A stretch of DNA of 64,000 nucleotides from Moringa oleifera (taxonomy: Eukaryota; Streptophyta; Magnoliopsida; Brassicales; Moringaceae): contig JAJFZO010000566.1 in the NCBI GenBank assembly GCA_021397835.1, forward strand, positions 4,092,001 to 4,156,000, given 5' to 3'. Below are positions 37,851-49,201 of the stretch, piece after piece. The translations under genes and the position numbers were made by a program. Every line of letters begins with the position of its first letter. The first letter of the stretch is position 1. A model generated the notes under the pieces. That model saw only the letters and a program-made list of their open reading frames with translations. It did not search any database and was not told the DNA's origin.

Positions 37851-38172
37851 TTATGAAAAATTTCTTCCTTCAATGGGAGAAATTCCTGCACTGAGCCAAC
37901 AATCACAACGGTCCATCTTTTCACGCATAAATAACCCAGAGCAGTTATGCTGCTTCTCCTTTCTTTCATTTGCGCCTTTCCCAACCAAAAAACAGGAGCT
38001 ACCTTTGGAACTCCAATGTGCCACCAACGGCGACCGTTCGCGCCCATTGGTTACATTCAAAGAAGACAACCTCTTCTTTCATAGCGATGATTTCCTTCGC
38101 TTGATAGCTTCTGTTGACGTGTTCCCTCTCTTTGCTTGGTGGCTACTTTCTTCGGGTCTTCTCTATTTTCGG

Positions 38173-38883
38173 GTAAATTTTGACCTAAATTTCTGTTTTT
38201 GGCAACTGAGGAAGTATTCCCAAATTGATTTAGTTACTAATCTTTTAAGTTATCTGACTTGAGAAACTAGAATAGGCCGAGGCACCCCAGAATTTCGCTT
38301 TTTTTTTTTTTGTTTTTCTAGAAGAAATTAGAATTCTGTTTGTGATTTTTGCACATTAGTTTCGTTGCTCCTCTGTTCCTAGGCTGAATACTGACTTTCA
38401 GGAAATGGATTGTTTTGTTCTAGATTTTTCTTCGGATCTTGTATTTGTGCATGCATTCGGCTCTGAGTGATTCTTCTTGGATTTGGTTTTCCTACTCTTT
38501 TATTGGTTTATTGAAAACTTCGTTTGTCATGAACTCAATTTATTTTCTGAGAAAAAGCTGCACAGCGAAAGTTTATGTATCTGGGGTTTTTGCTGAGTTC
38601 TCATGTTAAACAAACAATGTTTCAGGTTATTTGTTGTTTAAAGTTTTGATTAGGTCATAAAGAATATGTTATAATGAGGATGTTCCATTTGCTCTTTTGT
38701 TTTATTGGCACCAATGGTCTCGAACAGAGAGTTCGGTATATATACTTTTATTAGATCTTTGGAGCTAGCAACACTCGGCTGATGATTATTTTGGATTTTA
38801 GGTTTCTTCTGGGCATGTTCATTATTCTGTTCAATGAGTTTGGGTGGGGGTATACAGATGTCATTAGTGGTTTCATTGAATAG
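38173..38883 (+). other. Probable intron in the 5' leader of the SUVH gene
   Basis: A donor-like gggtaaat at 38171-38178 and an acceptor-like tttcattgaatag ending at 38883 would join a leader exon (from about 37,850) to the start codon at 38914. Leader introns are common upstream of intronless SUVH coding regions. A transcript is needed to fix the borders. Confidence 0.4.
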
Positions 38884-38913
38884 TGGTAGTTATTCATAGA
38901 GAAGATTAGAAAG

Positions 38914-41900
38914 ATGGTCATGGACAATGGGCATTGTGCTGATCCTGCTAGAGCATCCAAGTATAAGCGACGCAGAGTTTCTGCCATCCGTGATTTCCCA
39001 CCTGGGTGTGGATTTGTTGCTACAAATATCAATTTAAGGCCAGTTAAAGAGGTGACTGGTGCCGCCACTTTTGAGAATTTGATGAGTGAGAACAATGGTG
39101 ATGTTACACCTTCTGGAGGGGGGGCTGAGTTTTCATCTCAAGTGATATCACAAAATCATTTACAGTCCATGGTACCGGAGCAGATGATGTCATCCAGTCA
39201 AGTTGATGGGCTTGAATCAATGAAAGCTGAGCCTGCACGGGTGCCATTGCCAGAGCTTGAACCTGGTGGTAACTGTGATGTGTCAAATGATTCATGTAAG
39301 GTGGATCAGTTTGAACTAAAGAAAACTGACTTTGCCACAATGCCTTTAGCAGAGCTTGAATTTGGTAAAGATGCAGGGATGCCACTGCTAGAGCTTGAAC
39401 ATACTGAAATATTTAACGTGTCAAAGCAGTCTTATCAAGTGGATGTTGTTTCTTCAAAGCAAGAGATCGCTCCCCCATATCATTTGAAATTTTGGTCTCC
39501 ACCTGGTCAGCCAATTGTTTCCTGTGGAGATGATTCCAAGATGACTGCAACTAGACATTATCCTCCTCGGAGAAAGGTTTCAGCCATTAGAGACTTTCCT
39601 CCATACTTTGGACGGAATGCTCCCTGTCTTAGTGGGGAAGAGTGCTTAGAAGTCATTGATTCTGCAAATAATAAGATTTTAGGTCTAGAGAAGTCTGGTG
39701 ATGAAGACATTACAACAAAGACGTTTGTGAATCAAATGAGACACGATATTGAGGGTGGAGATGTTTGCAAGAGTAGAGTGGAAGGTGATGTTGGCAGGAT
39801 AATTAAGGATAATGTTCAACCTGGATATGCAGGCGTTGCTGCAAAAAAGAGAGAGCAAGATGAATTTGGAGCACCCTCTGGGAAGGAGATGTTGGTGGCA
39901 CAGGAAGATGCAAGAGAATACTGTGAGAAATATCCCTGTGGAACTAATGAACTTGTTTTTGAGGACAAGATCGAGACAGTTACAAAAACAGACAGCAATG
40001 ATGTTGAACACTTAGACGAAAATCTGGGGAAAGAGATTGTAGTTTACATGGAGGGTAAAATTCCTGAGAGAAATATTTCAGATTTGTCTGACTGTGAGAG
40101 TCAGTTGCAAGATGAAGGTCCTGGCAATCTGGAATTTCCATCCGGCAGGGTGCTTGTGCAAGGTCTCATGGCTTCAGTAAATTGTCCTTGGAGGCAGGGG
40201 AAAAAGAACAACAAAGCTAACATAACCAGTGGAAAATCTGAAAGAAAGGTAAGGAAAAATGAATTTATATTGCTACCACGAACTAGACCTGTTCAGTTTA
40301 CAAATGACAGTGAAGGTGAAGACTCTCAAAGAAAATGTGCTAAGCAGATGAATCCATCCTCCAATACAAATGATTATCAAGGAGTTGTTCAACTCATTAC
40401 ATGGAAAGGGGAAGATGATAAAGAATCTGAAAGTTGTTATATGGAATCTCGTAATTTGGATGTGATCCTTCCTCCTTCCCATCCTAGTAGTTCATGTGTT
40501 AATGGTGATGATAGTGATGTTATTGGCACCCGAAACAAAGTGAGGGAAACTCTGCGTCTGTTCCAAGCTGTCTGCAGGAAGCTCTTGCAAGAAGAAGAAG
40601 CAAAGCCTCAAGCGCGACCAAATACTTGTAGGAGGATTGACTATATGGCTGCAAGAATCCTTAAGGATAAAGGGAAATATGTGAACACAGGCAAACAAAT
40701 CCTTGGATCTGTGCCAGGAGTTGAAGTTGGTGATGTGTTTCATTACAGAGTGGAGCTTACTATTATTGGTCTTCATCGCCAAACTCAGAGCGGCATAGAT
40801 TATGTGAAGGAAGGTGGAAAAATCCTTGCTACCAGTATTGTTGCTTCTAGGGGTTATGATGATGAGTTGGACAATTCAGATGTTTTGATTTACACAGGTC
40901 AGGGTGGGAATGTGATGAATGGAGATAAGGAACCTGAAGATCAGAAGCTTGAAAGAGGGAATCTTGCTTTGGCAAATAGCAAACAGACAAAGAATCCAGT
41001 TAGAGTGATCCGTGGTGAGATGAAGGCATCTGATTCGTCGGATATAAGAGCTAGGACATACATATATGATGGCCTATATTTGGTTGAGGACTTGTGGCAG
41101 GAGCAAGGGCCGCATGGAAAGCTAGTATTCAAGTTTAGGTTGCTCCGAATTCCTGGCCAACCGGAGCTTGCTTGGAAAGAAGTGAAGAAGTCCAAAAAAT
41201 CCAAAGAACGGGAAGGTCTCTGTGTACATGATATCTCTGAAGGGAAAGAGTTAATTCCTATCTGTGCTGTGAACACCATAGATGACGAGAAACCCCCGCC
41301 ATTTGAATATATAACTGGGATGATGTATCCAGATTGGTGCCAACCTCTTCCTCCTAAGGGTTGTAATTGTACCACCGGATGTTCAGAATCTGGGAATTGT
41401 TCTTGTGTGATCAAGAATGGAGGAGAGATCCCATACAACCATAATGGGGCCATCGTTGAGGCAAAGCCCCTTGTCTATGAGTGTGGCCCTTCCTGCAAGT
41501 GTCCTCCTTCTTGTTATAATAGAGTCAGCCAACATGGTATAAAATTGCAGCTTGAAGTCTTTAAAACTGAAACAAGAGGCTGGGGTGTGAGATCCTTAAA
41601 TTCCATTCCTTCTGGAAGTTTTATCTGTGAGTATGCAGGAGAGCTCCTTGAGGAGAAAGAAGCTGATGAAAGGACTGGCAATGATGAGTATCTTTTTGAC
41701 ATTGGGAATAACTATAGTGATAGTTCCCTTTGGGATGAACTTTCTAACCTCATGCCTGAATCAACATCAAATTCTTCCCAAGTTGTGGAGGATGGTGGAT
41801 TTACCATTGATGCTGCAAAATATGGAAATGTTGGCAGATTCATCAACCATAGTTGTTCACCTAATCTATATGCCCAAAATGTCCTTTATGATCATGATGA

Positions 41901-42069
41901 CAAGAGAATTCCTCACATAATGCTCTTTGCTGCAGAGAACATTCCTCCCTTACAAGAGTTGTCCTACCACTACAACTACATGATAGACCAGGTTCGTGAT
42001 TCCAATGGCAATATAAAGAAAAAGAGTTGTTTTTGTGGTTCTTTAGAGTGCACTGGTAGGATGTATTGA
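38914..42069 (+). CDS. SUVH5/6: Histone H3 lysine-9 methyltransferase, SUVH5/6 type, 1051 aa, intronless ORF
   Basis: SUVH enzymes bind methylated DNA through an SRA domain and methylate H3K9, linking DNA methylation to heterochromatin. One uninterrupted frame encodes an N-terminal low-complexity region (1-590), an SRA/YDG domain from VPGVEVGDVFHYR at 600 to about 750, a Cys-rich pre-SET (about 805-870), a SET domain (about 878-1022) with GWGVRSLNSIP, RFINHSCSPN (N978, H979, C981) and ELSYHYNY (1015-1022), and a post-SET CFC-x4-C (C1039, C1041, C1046). All zinc and cofactor motifs look intact. The motif VSAIRDFPP occurs twice, at 22-30 and 222-230, and PLxELE three times (111, 144, 157). It is longer than the Arabidopsis SUVH5/6 proteins because of the N-terminus. 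The absence of introns in the coding region fits the SUVH family. Assignment to SUVH5 versus SUVH6 is not resolved. Confidence 0.95.
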   Translation: MVMDNGHCADPARASKYKRRRVSAIRDFPPGCGFVATNINLRPVKEVTGAATFENLMSENNGDVTPSGGGAEFSSQVISQNHLQSMVPEQMMSSSQVDGLESMKAEPARVPLPELEPGGNCDVSNDSCKVDQFELKKTDFATMPLAELEFGKDAGMPLLELEHTEIFNVSKQSYQVDVVSSKQEIAPPYHLKFWSPPGQPIVSCGDDSKMTATRHYPPRRKVSAIRDFPPYFGRNAPCLSGEECLEVIDSANNKILGLEKSGDEDITTKTFVNQMRHDIEGGDVCKSRVEGDVGRIIKDNVQPGYAGVAAKKREQDEFGAPSGKEMLVAQEDAREYCEKYPCGTNELVFEDKIETVTKTDSNDVEHLDENLGKEIVVYMEGKIPERNISDLSDCESQLQDEGPGNLEFPSGRVLVQGLMASVNCPWRQGKKNNKANITSGKSERKVRKNEFILLPRTRPVQFTNDSEGEDSQRKCAKQMNPSSNTNDYQGVVQLITWKGEDDKESESCYMESRNLDVILPPSHPSSSCVNGDDSDVIGTRNKVRETLRLFQAVCRKLLQEEEAKPQARPNTCRRIDYMAARILKDKGKYVNTGKQILGSVPGVEVGDVFHYRVELTIIGLHRQTQSGIDYVKEGGKILATSIVASRGYDDELDNSDVLIYTGQGGNVMNGDKEPEDQKLERGNLALANSKQTKNPVRVIRGEMKASDSSDIRARTYIYDGLYLVEDLWQEQGPHGKLVFKFRLLRIPGQPELAWKEVKKSKKSKEREGLCVHDISEGKELIPICAVNTIDDEKPPPFEYITGMMYPDWCQPLPPKGCNCTTGCSESGNCSCVIKNGGEIPYNHNGAIVEAKPLVYECGPSCKCPPSCYNRVSQHGIKLQLEVFKTETRGWGVRSLNSIPSGSFICEYAGELLEEKEADERTGNDEYLFDIGNNYSDSSLWDELSNLMPESTSNSSQVVEDGGFTIDAAKYGNVGRFINHSCSPNLYAQNVLYDHDDKRIPHIMLFAAENIPPLQELSYHYNYMIDQVRDSNGNIKKKSCFCGSLECTGRMY

Positions 42070-43722
42070 TGCTGGCTGGCAAAAAGTTTTAAAATATTGG
42101 AGAAGTGGCCTACTACAAGAGTCTTTGCCTCTTCCCAATTTTTTTTAGAAAAACAGATCCTTGGCTCTTGCACTGACAATGCACACACAAACATGATTTA
42201 AGTATATGGTTGGATTTTAATATATTTATAATTTGTTATATTATTGTTTAAATTGTTAGAGCTTAGGGATGGCATGTGCAGCAAATCCACGAAGTTATAG
42301 GTGGATTAATAGTGAAGTAATACCCTTATCAGAGAACCTTCATCTTCTTTACACATTCTCTTATTTCTCTCTCCCTCTCTCATTTTCTAACTTTAGTCTG
42401 GATGACTATCTCTAGCCTCTTTGCTTCCATATATCTTCTCCGGAAGTTCATAGGAGCTTAGTCATGTAGCTTCTCTAAGTTTTATCCATTAATTGAGTCT
42501 TGGACACATTGACATGAAGTGAGTTCTTGATGAAATCATGGAAGGCACCATATAGGGATTCAGTTTGATTTCAAACTTGGATTTTTACATTTCGAGTCTT
42601 TACCACAATTATGCATTTGGGTTAACGTGCAAGGTGGATGAACAATTGCGTGCAAAGGGAGTATATTGAAGCTTAAATACCAAAACTACACGAGAAAGAA
42701 ACAAAATTTTCTTTCAAAGTACATGGACAGAAAGATGCACGTTAATTGTGGTGGCAATTTCCTCAAGGTCACTGGAGGTTTTTCTGGTTATTAATTTTAG
42801 GACTCGAGGAGGATACATGCCTCTTGTGCTAGTTGGATTCTTCAACACAAATCTCAGTTATCAAAAATGAATAATAAAAATTATAGTGGCACTTTGTTAC
42901 ACAACTCGACAACCAAACCACAAGTTAAGATGTTTTGGGTCGTGTTCCTTCCATAATTGTTCAATTTGATTGCGACAAGAAGGTAATAATGTCATGAACA
43001 AGGGGGCACACTTGACCTTTATTTTGATTAATTTAATTAATCACATGAGTTCGCGTCACCAACTCACATGACATATAACCCACAATATAGAAAAAAAAAA
43101 AAAAACTCATTTAACAAGTTATTCAAGTCATGTCATGTTGTGTCAATGTTAAATAAGTTATTTGTACTGTATTATGTAGCTTGCTTAATGAACATGTTAT
43201 ATTAGTGTTCAAGTGTTTGACATAGTTAATTAAGCATGTTTTGCTTGTGCTAGGTACATTGATATTATCATGTTTTTGTTGACATAATCCATTATACTTA
43301 CTCGAATGTACTAGCTACACAATTGGTCTAATGTCCATCATTATATTGGTTGATGCTTGGGATTCTAAACAATCTAATATGGCATGATCTTGGAGGATTA
43401 TTTGTCAAGATTGTAGCATGGAATAAAGAGAGATTTTTTAAAATGCAAGTAGCACTAAGGGGATGCCTCCCATTTACAAGTGTATTAAGTTATTTAAAGG
43501 ATAGGATCTCCGTGAACTTTACATAATCCTACTCATATACGCAACAATCTCTAATGTTCAAAGTTTCAAAACCTTAGGCCACTTGTCCTTATCAAAGTCT
43601 ATAAGGATCTCATCCCTTTCAAAAGCCCTTCTGTTTCACTTTCCTTACACCATCCATAAAATGAGTAATGAAACACTGCTAAAAACTTCCTCCTGGTTTT
43701 GGGGATGTGAATACTCTCAAAA
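42070..43722. other. SUVH 3' flank and intergenic DNA
   Basis: The first few hundred bases are the likely SUVH 3' UTR. The rest has no supported frame. A stretch around 43,020-43,250 has repeated tgacat/gtcatg phrases that look repeat-derived. Confidence 0.45.
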
Positions 43723-43909
43723 ACCATTGACGTATATCTCAAAACAGATAAGACTCTCTCAAGTCTGTCAAGACCATATGCACCGAATTTGAATGAGGCT
43801 GATTGAGAAGTGCAAAACCATTCACGTATATCTCAAAACAGATAGTACACTCTTAAATCTGTTGAGATCATTTGCACCGAATATGAATGAGGTTGATTGA
43901 GGGATGCAA
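43723..43909 (+). repeat. Two-copy tandem duplication, 94-base unit
   Basis: 43723-43816 and 43817-43909 both start with accatt-acgtatatctc and share cgaat-tgaatgagg-tgattgag. They are about 85 percent alike by eye. They lie just upstream of a LINE tail. Confidence 0.8.
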
Positions 43910-43984
43910 AAGTTGATGGCTTTCATGCAAAAGTATACAAGACGAATTAGATAAGGAGAAGATGATCAAGAGGAACAAACAACC

Positions 43985-44520
43985 ACTCACCAAGAGCCAA
44001 GTTTTTGATGTAAAATGCTATTATAAGGCTTTTGTGATAAAACAAGAGGATGAGTGCTAAAGGTTTCCATGGAAAATTTAGAAAAAAAGACTACAATCGA
44101 GGTTGCTTCTCTTGCTTGTAAAGCAACTTGGCTTCAGATCCTTATTGTTGACAAGCTTAATAGGAGGGGACAGATTGTGGTAAATAGATGCTTTTTGCAT
44201 AAAAGTGATGCAGAGACGGCCAACATTATTTTGCTCTGATGTCCATGGTCTAGAAAATTATGAGGGATGAATCAGAATTCTAGGCTATGATTGTACAAAT
44301 TCAATTGGTTGTGAGATTTGGGCATGGTTAGAGGCAATGGCTGCGGAAGAAAGGAATAAAGCAATTGACATGATTCTGTCAGTTATTTTTTGGGTGGTTT
44401 GGAGTGAGTGAAGGATTTTGCTGGGTTGGAAATTCCTATGCCCATCATTAAAGACAAAGAGCTGCATATTTTGAACTTGGGTTTTCAGGGCATTGCCCCC
44501 CTTAAATGAAGACGAATACA
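43985..44520 (+). mobile_element. LINE-derived zf-RVT fragment
   Basis: The plus strand reads, across stops, VFDVKCYYKAF ... RFPWK ... then in frame 44054-44239 a block LACKATWLQILIVDKLNRRG followed by VNRCFLHKSDAETANIILL and CPWSRKLW. This matches the zf-RVT domain at the C-terminus of plant L1-type reverse transcriptases (normally FF-WEA--GKILT-D-L--RG----NRC-LC---EE---HLLLHCP). The second Cys of the first pair is replaced (FLHKS), so the zinc site is broken. Confidence 0.7.
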
Positions 44521-44529
44521 TAGATTTTC

Positions 44530-46370
44530 TGGAATTCTTATTTTGTAACTGATGGTAACTGTACTAGATTGGCTCCTCATTGGTGCTTTTGTAAATAGAA
44601 CTTTACTTGTAAAAGAAAAAGTGCAGGGAAGATAGCTGTCCTGTTGCTCTGTTCTAAAATGCTTGTAAGAAGCTGTTTTGAAGTGGTCTCACCATTTGCT
44701 AGGTGGTTGATGTATGTAACATAGAACCCTTGGTTGGAAGCCTGAGGTGAATTTTGGTTTACCTTTTCTTTTTGCTCCCCCCATTTCCGTTTTCTTATTT
44801 TTCTTTTCATCTTCTGCTGGTTTCTGTTGTTATTCTGGATATTACTCCTATATATTATGAAACAATAATTCTTCTATAATTTTTCTGTTTAATGTGCCAC
44901 CCTGATTGGTTTCCTCGTAGCTGTAAGTGTGGGAGATTCTAATGGTTATTGTGGAATTGTAACTGCATTTAACATTGGTAAAGTGTAACTGCACCTTCCC
45001 TTCCTCACATGGTCTTGCTTGACCAGAAGTGTTCAAATCAACTATGGATTGCAAATTCAGTTACTGTGGTAAAAGTAGGAAAATTCAATACTTCTCTAGC
45101 TGGATTGTTGACAGGTTCCTTCTTTGTGCCTCCTTAGGGTCCATATAATTCTCTTGCTGGGCCTGCCTTCACTGCATTTGTGAACAGGTAAAGTTGTAAG
45201 TGTATTATATATCCTTTGGTTTATGAAATCTCAGCATTGTTGGCATTGTTCTTTTCCATGTCTTTCTAATTTAGACTAAATGCATTTGTTTATCTCTTTT
45301 CCACCTGTCTGATTGGTGACTGGTAATTGTACATTGAATATTTGAATGGGGAAATCACCTCTAATTTGTACACGTGCTTGCTTGATTGGGTAAGTTATTT
45401 TGTTCGATTGAGATAAAAACCTAGGTTAGGAAGAAATTCATAATTAATGCACATGTCTCTACAGAATAGCAAAATGGAGTATATTAAATATCTGGTATGA
45501 AATTTTATTAAGGTTTCGGCTTGAATTTATGCAGGCATTGCGGCGTGTTGCGAAGGCAGTCTATACCTCATAGTTGTTTTCTGTGAAATGATCATCTCAA
45601 TCAGATTATTGCCTGTACAGGTCATTGTTTGAATTTTGTGTTGGGGAAGATTACATAGTAAATAATAGCCAGGCTGAAGTGAAATCCTTTGTTGTAGTGA
45701 GCACTTCATCTGTGCCTGTTGTTAATAAATCAATAGATTGGTGTCCAAAAAAGGATCGCCAAAAATATTTTGTAGTGAGCCCTTTATCAGTTTCTGTTGT
45801 TAATAGATGAATAGATTGGTGTCCAGAGAAAGTATCACCAAAAATGTGTCAAATATGCTTGTAACAATGATTTCCGAGTGTATCTTTGTATAATGATAAA
45901 TGATTCTGCATTCTGTGACGTGATGTTTTCTGTCTGCAGTAGTGGTTTATATACTTTTGGTTTCGTTAGGTAGAGGATTTGCCTTGTTTGATGTGTTTTC
46001 TAATTTATGGGATGAGGAGCACTGTGACAATAGCAGTAGACATCTCTGTTTGGAAGAGTAACTGCAGGTGTACTGTGTATTTAGCTGCCTCTGATCCTCT
46101 GGCCACTGGTGTTGCAGCTAGCCCGTGTTATCCAACCTATCCCTCGATCCGTACCTGCCTCCCTGGTATTAGACAATGGTCATTGGTTCATGGTCAATTT
46201 CCCTGCTTGCCTCTCCCTCGTCTTTGGGCCTTTCCCCATTTTGGAGAATGGTCACAGATTCATTGGGCAGTGACCAGTTTACCATTCATCAGAGCTTCTT
46301 CCCCTGCCTTTCTCTCATTAATTACATGGCATGTTGCCATGGTCATAGATAGGAATGATTAAGATTCCGT
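44530..46370. other. Intergenic stretch with possible gene-fragment exons, unassigned
   Basis: Less AT-rich than its neighbours. A short segment at about 45138-45188 is bounded by an ag and by cag/gtaaag and reads GPYNSLAGPAFTAFVNR. Another after tatgcag at 45534 reads ALRRVAKAVYTS and a stop. They could be exons of a degenerate gene on the plus strand but I cannot name it. The 127-codon frame at 45979-46362 has no recognisable domain. Confidence 0.3.
45694..45850 (+). repeat. Two-copy tandem duplication, 78-base unit
   Basis: gtagtgagc starts at 45694 and again at 45772. Each copy continues with gttgttaata, atagattggtgtcca and ccaaaaat. Both copies lie in otherwise single-copy-looking DNA. 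Confidence 0.8.
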
Positions 46371-46559
46371 GTGGTTTATAGTTTAATTTACAGCAAAATT
46401 ATTTTTTATTATTTTTTAAAAAATTAAATTTGAACAGAATTGATAACATTGAAAGATACAAATCAAATCAACTAAACTCCAATTTGATTTGGTTTCATTT
46501 TATTTGATGAATTTATTTTAAAGAAATGATAATAATATTTTAACATGTAAGTTCTATAT

Positions 46560-47000
46560 TTTAATTAATAATAAATAAATATAAAATTACCTGAACTTTT
46601 ATTAGATTTTAATTTAAATCTTCTTGTTTAAAATTTTTTAATTGTGTATCTAAAATTTCAGTTTATCTTATTTTAAATTTTGATTTAAATATTTATAAAA
46701 AATTAATAGTATTAATCGTCTATTTAAATGCATTAAAAATTACTCAAATAAACTTTGTAATTCATTTTAAATCTATTTTTTAAATTTGAATAATTTTTGA
46801 TTTATGAATATTTTGTATAATTTTTTTAATAAAAAATTTGGTAATATAAAATTTTTAACAAAGATATATTTTTTCAGTGTTCAATAATAGTTGGAATTTT
46901 TTTAATTTTTATTTTTATGTAAAATTTTAAGTCAAAATTAATTATATAAAATTTTTATTATTAATTTTTAAATTTTTTAGCAAGGTCCAAATTAACTCAA
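46560..47000. repeat. AT-rich dispersed repeat, copy at 46.6 kb
   Basis: Shares phrases such as attactcaaataaactttg, attttaaatctattttttaaatttgaa and tagtatt with the copies near 18.4 and 37.2 kb. No coding content. Confidence 0.45.
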
Positions 47001-47199
47001 ACTGCAAGTTGAAATGTACAATTGAAAAAATTGGAACAATGAAATTTAAATTGAAATCCATATAAAGTTATATTTTTTTTAATATTTATTTTAAATTAAT
47101 AAATCTATCTAAAGTGATATCTTAATATAAATTGTTAAAAAATTATGAATCTCAAAAATAATTAGTATAAAAAATTATAAAAATTAGTTATACTAAAAA

Positions 47200-47665
47200 A
47201 TTTACATTTCACTCAAGTCTGAAAATTGAGACTTGTACTTTGTTTTAAATTTTCAATATGAGACTTCTATTTATAATTTTTATTAACTTTAATTATCTCT
47301 CACATAAATGATTTATGCAATTTTTACTTATACAATTACTTTAACCCCTCTTTAAACACTATCAAAATAAAATAAAATATTTTTTTCTTCTCATTCTATT
47401 TTCATAATACAAATATAAAAATTAGTCTTTGATCAATAACTGGTGGAACCACTTCAATAATCTTTTAAGACCCTATGTGATAATGCTTGAATGAATATTT
47501 AGGGTAATGACACAAGTAAAAATTATGTCTATGCAAAATTGTTAATGTTAATCGAATTATAAACGAAAGTATCACATTATTAATTTAGCAAAAACATAAG
47601 TTTCAAAAAAATATAATATTTTTTATAGATCCTAATTTGAGACTTTGAGCAAATGCATGTTCCTT
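47200..47665. mobile_element. Long-inverted-repeat element, copy B
   Basis: Left arm around tttgttttaaattttcaatatgagacttctatttataatt and right arm around attataaacgaaagtatcacatta form an imperfect inverted repeat with the same landmarks as copy A (ttttacttat / aagtaaaaat). Confidence 0.55.
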
Positions 47666-48065
47666 ATAATTAACTCAAACTATATATTTTATATGTTGAA
47701 AATTTCCAGTAATAGCAATCAAATTTTGTAATACCCAATTCATAAATAGAAAGTCATAATTCTATCATGTTATAAGAAAAACAAATCTATTAGATTAAAA
47801 ATTTTAAAATATATAAAATAGAATAAGTATAAACTCATAATAAATAAATATTTTAAGATTAAAAAATTCATCATTAATAAATTATTATCAAAAAACAACA
47901 TATATGCATTAGAAAGATTTTTTAAAAAATAATATTTACTCTTTATTATTAACATAAATAAAAAATTATGAAAAAATAATTGAGTTATTAAAAATTAAAA
48001 ACTTATTTGAAATGATAGAAGAGAATTTGACTTTCGATTAAAAGTAATAGTTAATTATATGAGGA

Positions 48066-48560
48066 AGACATGTATTTTGTTTACAATTTCAAATTAGGAT
48101 TAACATAAAAAATCATCTATTAAGACTTACTTTTATTGAATTCTCAATGTGAAATTTCAATTTATAGTTTTTGTCAATATTAACGGTTTTGTTCACAAAA
48201 GTAATATGTATGTAACTTTTATTTGTATAGTTATCTTAACACTCCTTTAAATATTATCAAAACAAACAAAATGTTATTTCTTCTTATTTTATTTAAATAT
48301 TTATATATTTTAAATATTCTTACTAAGTTTGATGTGAAAAAAATATTTTGTTTGTTTTGATAGTATTTTAAAAGAATATTTGGATAAATTACATAAGTAA
48401 AAGTCATATGCACATCACTTGTATACGTAAAATTATTAATACTAATGAAAATTATAAATGAAAATCTCACATTGAGAATCCAACGAAAACATAAGTTTTT
48501 AATAGATATAATTTTTTTTATAAATCTCAATTTAAAATTATGAATAAAAAGTATGTTCTG
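48066..48560. mobile_element. Long-inverted-repeat element, copy C
   Basis: Best-matched arms of the three. tattgaattctcaatgtgaaatttcaatttatag on the left pairs with the reverse complement of attataaatgaaaatctcacattgagaatcca on the right. tatcaaaacaaacaaaat near the centre pairs with tttgtttgttttgata. Arms are about 200 bases each. Confidence 0.65.
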
Positions 48561-48632
48561 TTGGTGTAATTAGCTTTAAAAGTAATGAAATAACTTTTTT
48601 CAAAAGAATAAATAAAAAAATTAGGATTATAC

Positions 48633-49201
48633 TTTAGGGTAGCCACAATTCAATTTCGGCTCGATTTCAGTTTTGAATCGTCAGTTCAAGATTTATGGTT
48701 AGGATGAATCGAACCTAAACCATTAAACTTCAGTTCCAGTTAAGGTTCGGTTCAAAAGTGGTTCAGATTTTGGTTCATAAATAGTTTAGGTCAGGTTCGG
48801 TTCAAATTCGATTCAAGTTCAAAGTCGGTTCAAAGGGATTGTTTTTCTTTAATAAGAGTATTTTGTAATTAAATTAAAATTTTTAATAAATTTTTTAATA
48901 AAAATGTAGTGACATATATTTATTGAAAAATATATATTTTTAAAATTAAATTATTTTATAATTTTAAAATTATTTTAAATTAAATTATTTTATATATTTT
49001 AATTAATTTAATTAAAAACTAAATCGGAACTGTCAGTTTCTGTTCCGATTCAAAACTTATATGAACCATAACTGAATCATATTTAAAACGATTTTAGGTT
49101 ACAATTCAGAACTGAAATCATTATAAACAGTTTCGGTCCATTTTAAAATTTTAAGGTTACAATTCAGTTTATCAATTTGAACTAAACTGTGACCACCCTT
49201 A
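48633..49201. mobile_element. hAT-like MITE with target-site duplication
   Basis: Ends tttagggtagccacaattca and (reverse complement) taagggtggtcacagttta form terminal inverted repeats. The 7-base attatac at 48626-48632 is repeated at 49202-49208 as a probable target-site duplication. The interior is rich in ggttcggttcaa-like phrases and encodes nothing. TAGGG-type termini and a 7-8 base duplication fit the hAT superfamily. Confidence 0.7.

Noticed and set aside
37873..38262. 129-codon plus-strand frame upstream of SUVH
   Set aside because: It lies in the probable leader exon and runs into a donor-like site; no domain is recognisable. A minus-strand frame overlaps it with equal quality.
40941..41453. 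170-codon minus-strand frame inside SUVH
   Set aside because: Antisense shadow of the SRA and pre-SET coding sequence.
45979..46362. 127-codon plus-strand frame after the SUVH gene
   Set aside because: No domain, Cys/Pro/Trp-rich and without splice or promoter context; probably repeat-derived.
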